DNA of 50,740 bases, taken from contig CALANM010000091.1 of NCBI GenBank assembly GCA_937926065.1, positions 1 through 50,740 of the forward strand, in the 5' to 3' direction. Made by a program: the position numbers and the translations under genes. Origin of the DNA: an uncultured Microbacterium sp. Its GTDB lineage: Bacteria > Actinomycetota > Actinomycetes > Actinomycetales > Microbacteriaceae. Each line of letters starts with the position of its first letter. The first letter of the stretch is position 1. A model generated the notes under the pieces. The model made no database searches, had not been told where the DNA came from, and was given only the letters and a program-made list of their open reading frames with translations. Of this stretch, positions 50,336 to 50,740 are shown in pieces.

Positions 50336-50411
50336 TGGTGGGCGATACCAGACTCGAACTGATGACCTCTTCCGTGTGAAGGAAGCGCGCTACCAACTGC
50401 GCCAATCGCCC
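50336..50411 (-). tRNA. tRNA-Val (anticodon CAC)
   Basis: 76 bases including an encoded CCA. Acceptor GGGCGAT pairs with ATCGCCC and the discriminator is A. The anticodon arm is CTTCC-TTCACAC-GGAAG, with GTTCGAGTC in the T arm. It decodes GTG, frequent as both codon and start in this genome. Confidence 0.97.
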
Positions 50412-50435
50412 AAGACCTCGAAGGGCCGAGAACCG

Positions 50436-50465
50436 ATGCTACCGGATGCGGCCGGGTTCTTCGAA
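50436..50465 (-). promoter_or_regulatory. Promoter of tRNA-Val
   Basis: Minus-strand TTCGAA (50465-50460), 18 bases, TAGCAT (50441-50436), 24 bases before the tRNA. Confidence 0.55.
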
Positions 50466-50501
50466 TCCGACACAAGACACGCGCGGGTTGCGGGTCCGGT
50501 T

Positions 50502-50529
50502 TTGCACTCCGCGAATCTTCGACTAAAGT
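50502..50529 (+). promoter_or_regulatory. Promoter of tRNA-Gly (and tRNA-Cys)
   Basis: TTGCAC (50502-50507), 16 bases, TAAAGT (50524-50529). This is the clearest two-part promoter in the window, 31 bases before the tRNA. Confidence 0.65.
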
Positions 50530-50560
50530 CAATGAAGTTCCCGGGGCAACCAGGGAGCAC

Positions 50561-50633
50561 GCGGATGTAGCGCAGTTGGTAGCGCATCACCTTGCCAAGG
50601 TGAGGGTCGCGAGTTCGAGTCTCGTCATCCGCT
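50561..50633 (+). tRNA. tRNA-Gly (anticodon GCC)
   Basis: 73 bases. Acceptor GCGGATG pairs with CATCCGC and the discriminator is T, as usual for bacterial tRNA-Gly. The anticodon arm is TCACC-TTGCCAA-GGTGA. CCA is not encoded. Confidence 0.97.
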
Positions 50634-50643
50634 CGAGTGCGGG

Positions 50644-50663
50644 GATCCCTTTTCGAAGGGATC
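50644..50663. other. Hairpin between tRNA-Gly and tRNA-Cys
   Basis: GATCCCTT / AAGGGATC, eight pairs with a TTCG loop and no T-tract. It may be a processing or pausing element within a tRNA operon. Confidence 0.5.
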
Positions 50664-50688
50664 ACGACACGTGGGTCGAACCACACAC

Positions 50689-50740
50689 GGTGGCGTGGCC
50701 GAGCGGCTAGGCACCGGCCTGCAAAGCCGTTTACACGGGT
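50689..50740 (+). tRNA. tRNA-Cys (anticodon GCA), truncated by the window end
   Basis: The acceptor strand GGTGGCG, a D arm (GGCCGAGCGGCTAGGCACC) and the anticodon loop CTGCAAA are visible. The T arm and 3' end lie beyond the window. Confidence 0.85.

Noticed and set aside
1..50740. CRISPR arrays, prophage, insertion sequences or integrated elements
   Set aside because: No regularly spaced repeats, transposase, integrase or terminal repeats were seen, and gene content and codon use are uniform. The tRNA cluster at the right end shows no attached element within the window.

Overview
The window is high-GC actinobacterial chromosome, most likely Microbacteriaceae and probably Microbacterium or a close relative. 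This is inferred from GC- and C/G-third-position-rich codons, frequent GTG starts, many TANNNT boxes about six bases before start codons (leaderless mRNAs), and family-typical neighbourhoods. These are pafBC-tatAC-helY, parE/parC, sepH-DUF4193-DUF3093-dut-DUF3710-DUF3159, and DUF3000-RNase D. It is almost entirely core chromosome: no prophage, insertion sequence, CRISPR array or restriction island was seen.

Layout. 1-2.3 kb: a partial TetR repressor divergent from an acyl-CoA dehydrogenase, with a CitE-like CoA ester lyase behind it. 2.3-9.4 kb: histidine phosphatase, sirtuin, SpoU/TrmH-type RNA methyltransferase, SGNH hydrolase, ResIII-type helicase, SRPBCC protein, and a ferritin-like/VIT1 fusion. 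9.5-15.5 kb: tRNA-Leu(GAG), a frameshifted M20 peptidase, UppP, PAC2, HAD phosphatase, TrmI, and an FKBP lipoprotein. 15.6-22.7 kb: pafB-pafC, tatA-tatC-helY and lnt. 22.8-27.8 kb: a DUF7455 protein and the convergent topoisomerase IV genes parE and parC. 27.8-33 kb: an alkaline-phosphatase-superfamily protein, sepH, DUF4193, DUF3093, dut, DUF3710 and DUF3159. 33-40.6 kb: aconitase, dxs and pepN. 40.7-45.9 kb: fadB-fadA, RNase D and DUF3000, all on the minus strand. 45.9-50.2 kb: alpha/beta hydrolase, zapE, amt behind two GlnR-like boxes, and an orphan PemK-like protein. 50.3 kb to the end: tRNA-Val(CAC), tRNA-Gly(GCC) and a truncated tRNA-Cys(GCA).

Functionally the window joins fatty-acid beta-oxidation (TetR/acyl-CoA dehydrogenase at one end, fadBA near the other), TCA and isoprenoid metabolism (acn, dxs, uppP), nucleic-acid maintenance (parCE, helY, RNase D, PafBC, dut), envelope biogenesis (lnt, tat, uppP, sepH), and nitrogen and metal handling (amt, VIT1 fusion).

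I found no convincing undescribed multi-gene system. The points most worth a second look are regulatory or structural. They are the leaderless promoters, including one overlapping bidirectional pair; a perfect 24-bp palindrome before aconitase; the GlnR-like boxes; the paired TetR operators; the M20 frameshift; the absence of Pup-proteasome genes from their usual place; and a strongly repeated word, CGGATGCC/GGCATCCG. All counts and motif matches were made by eye.
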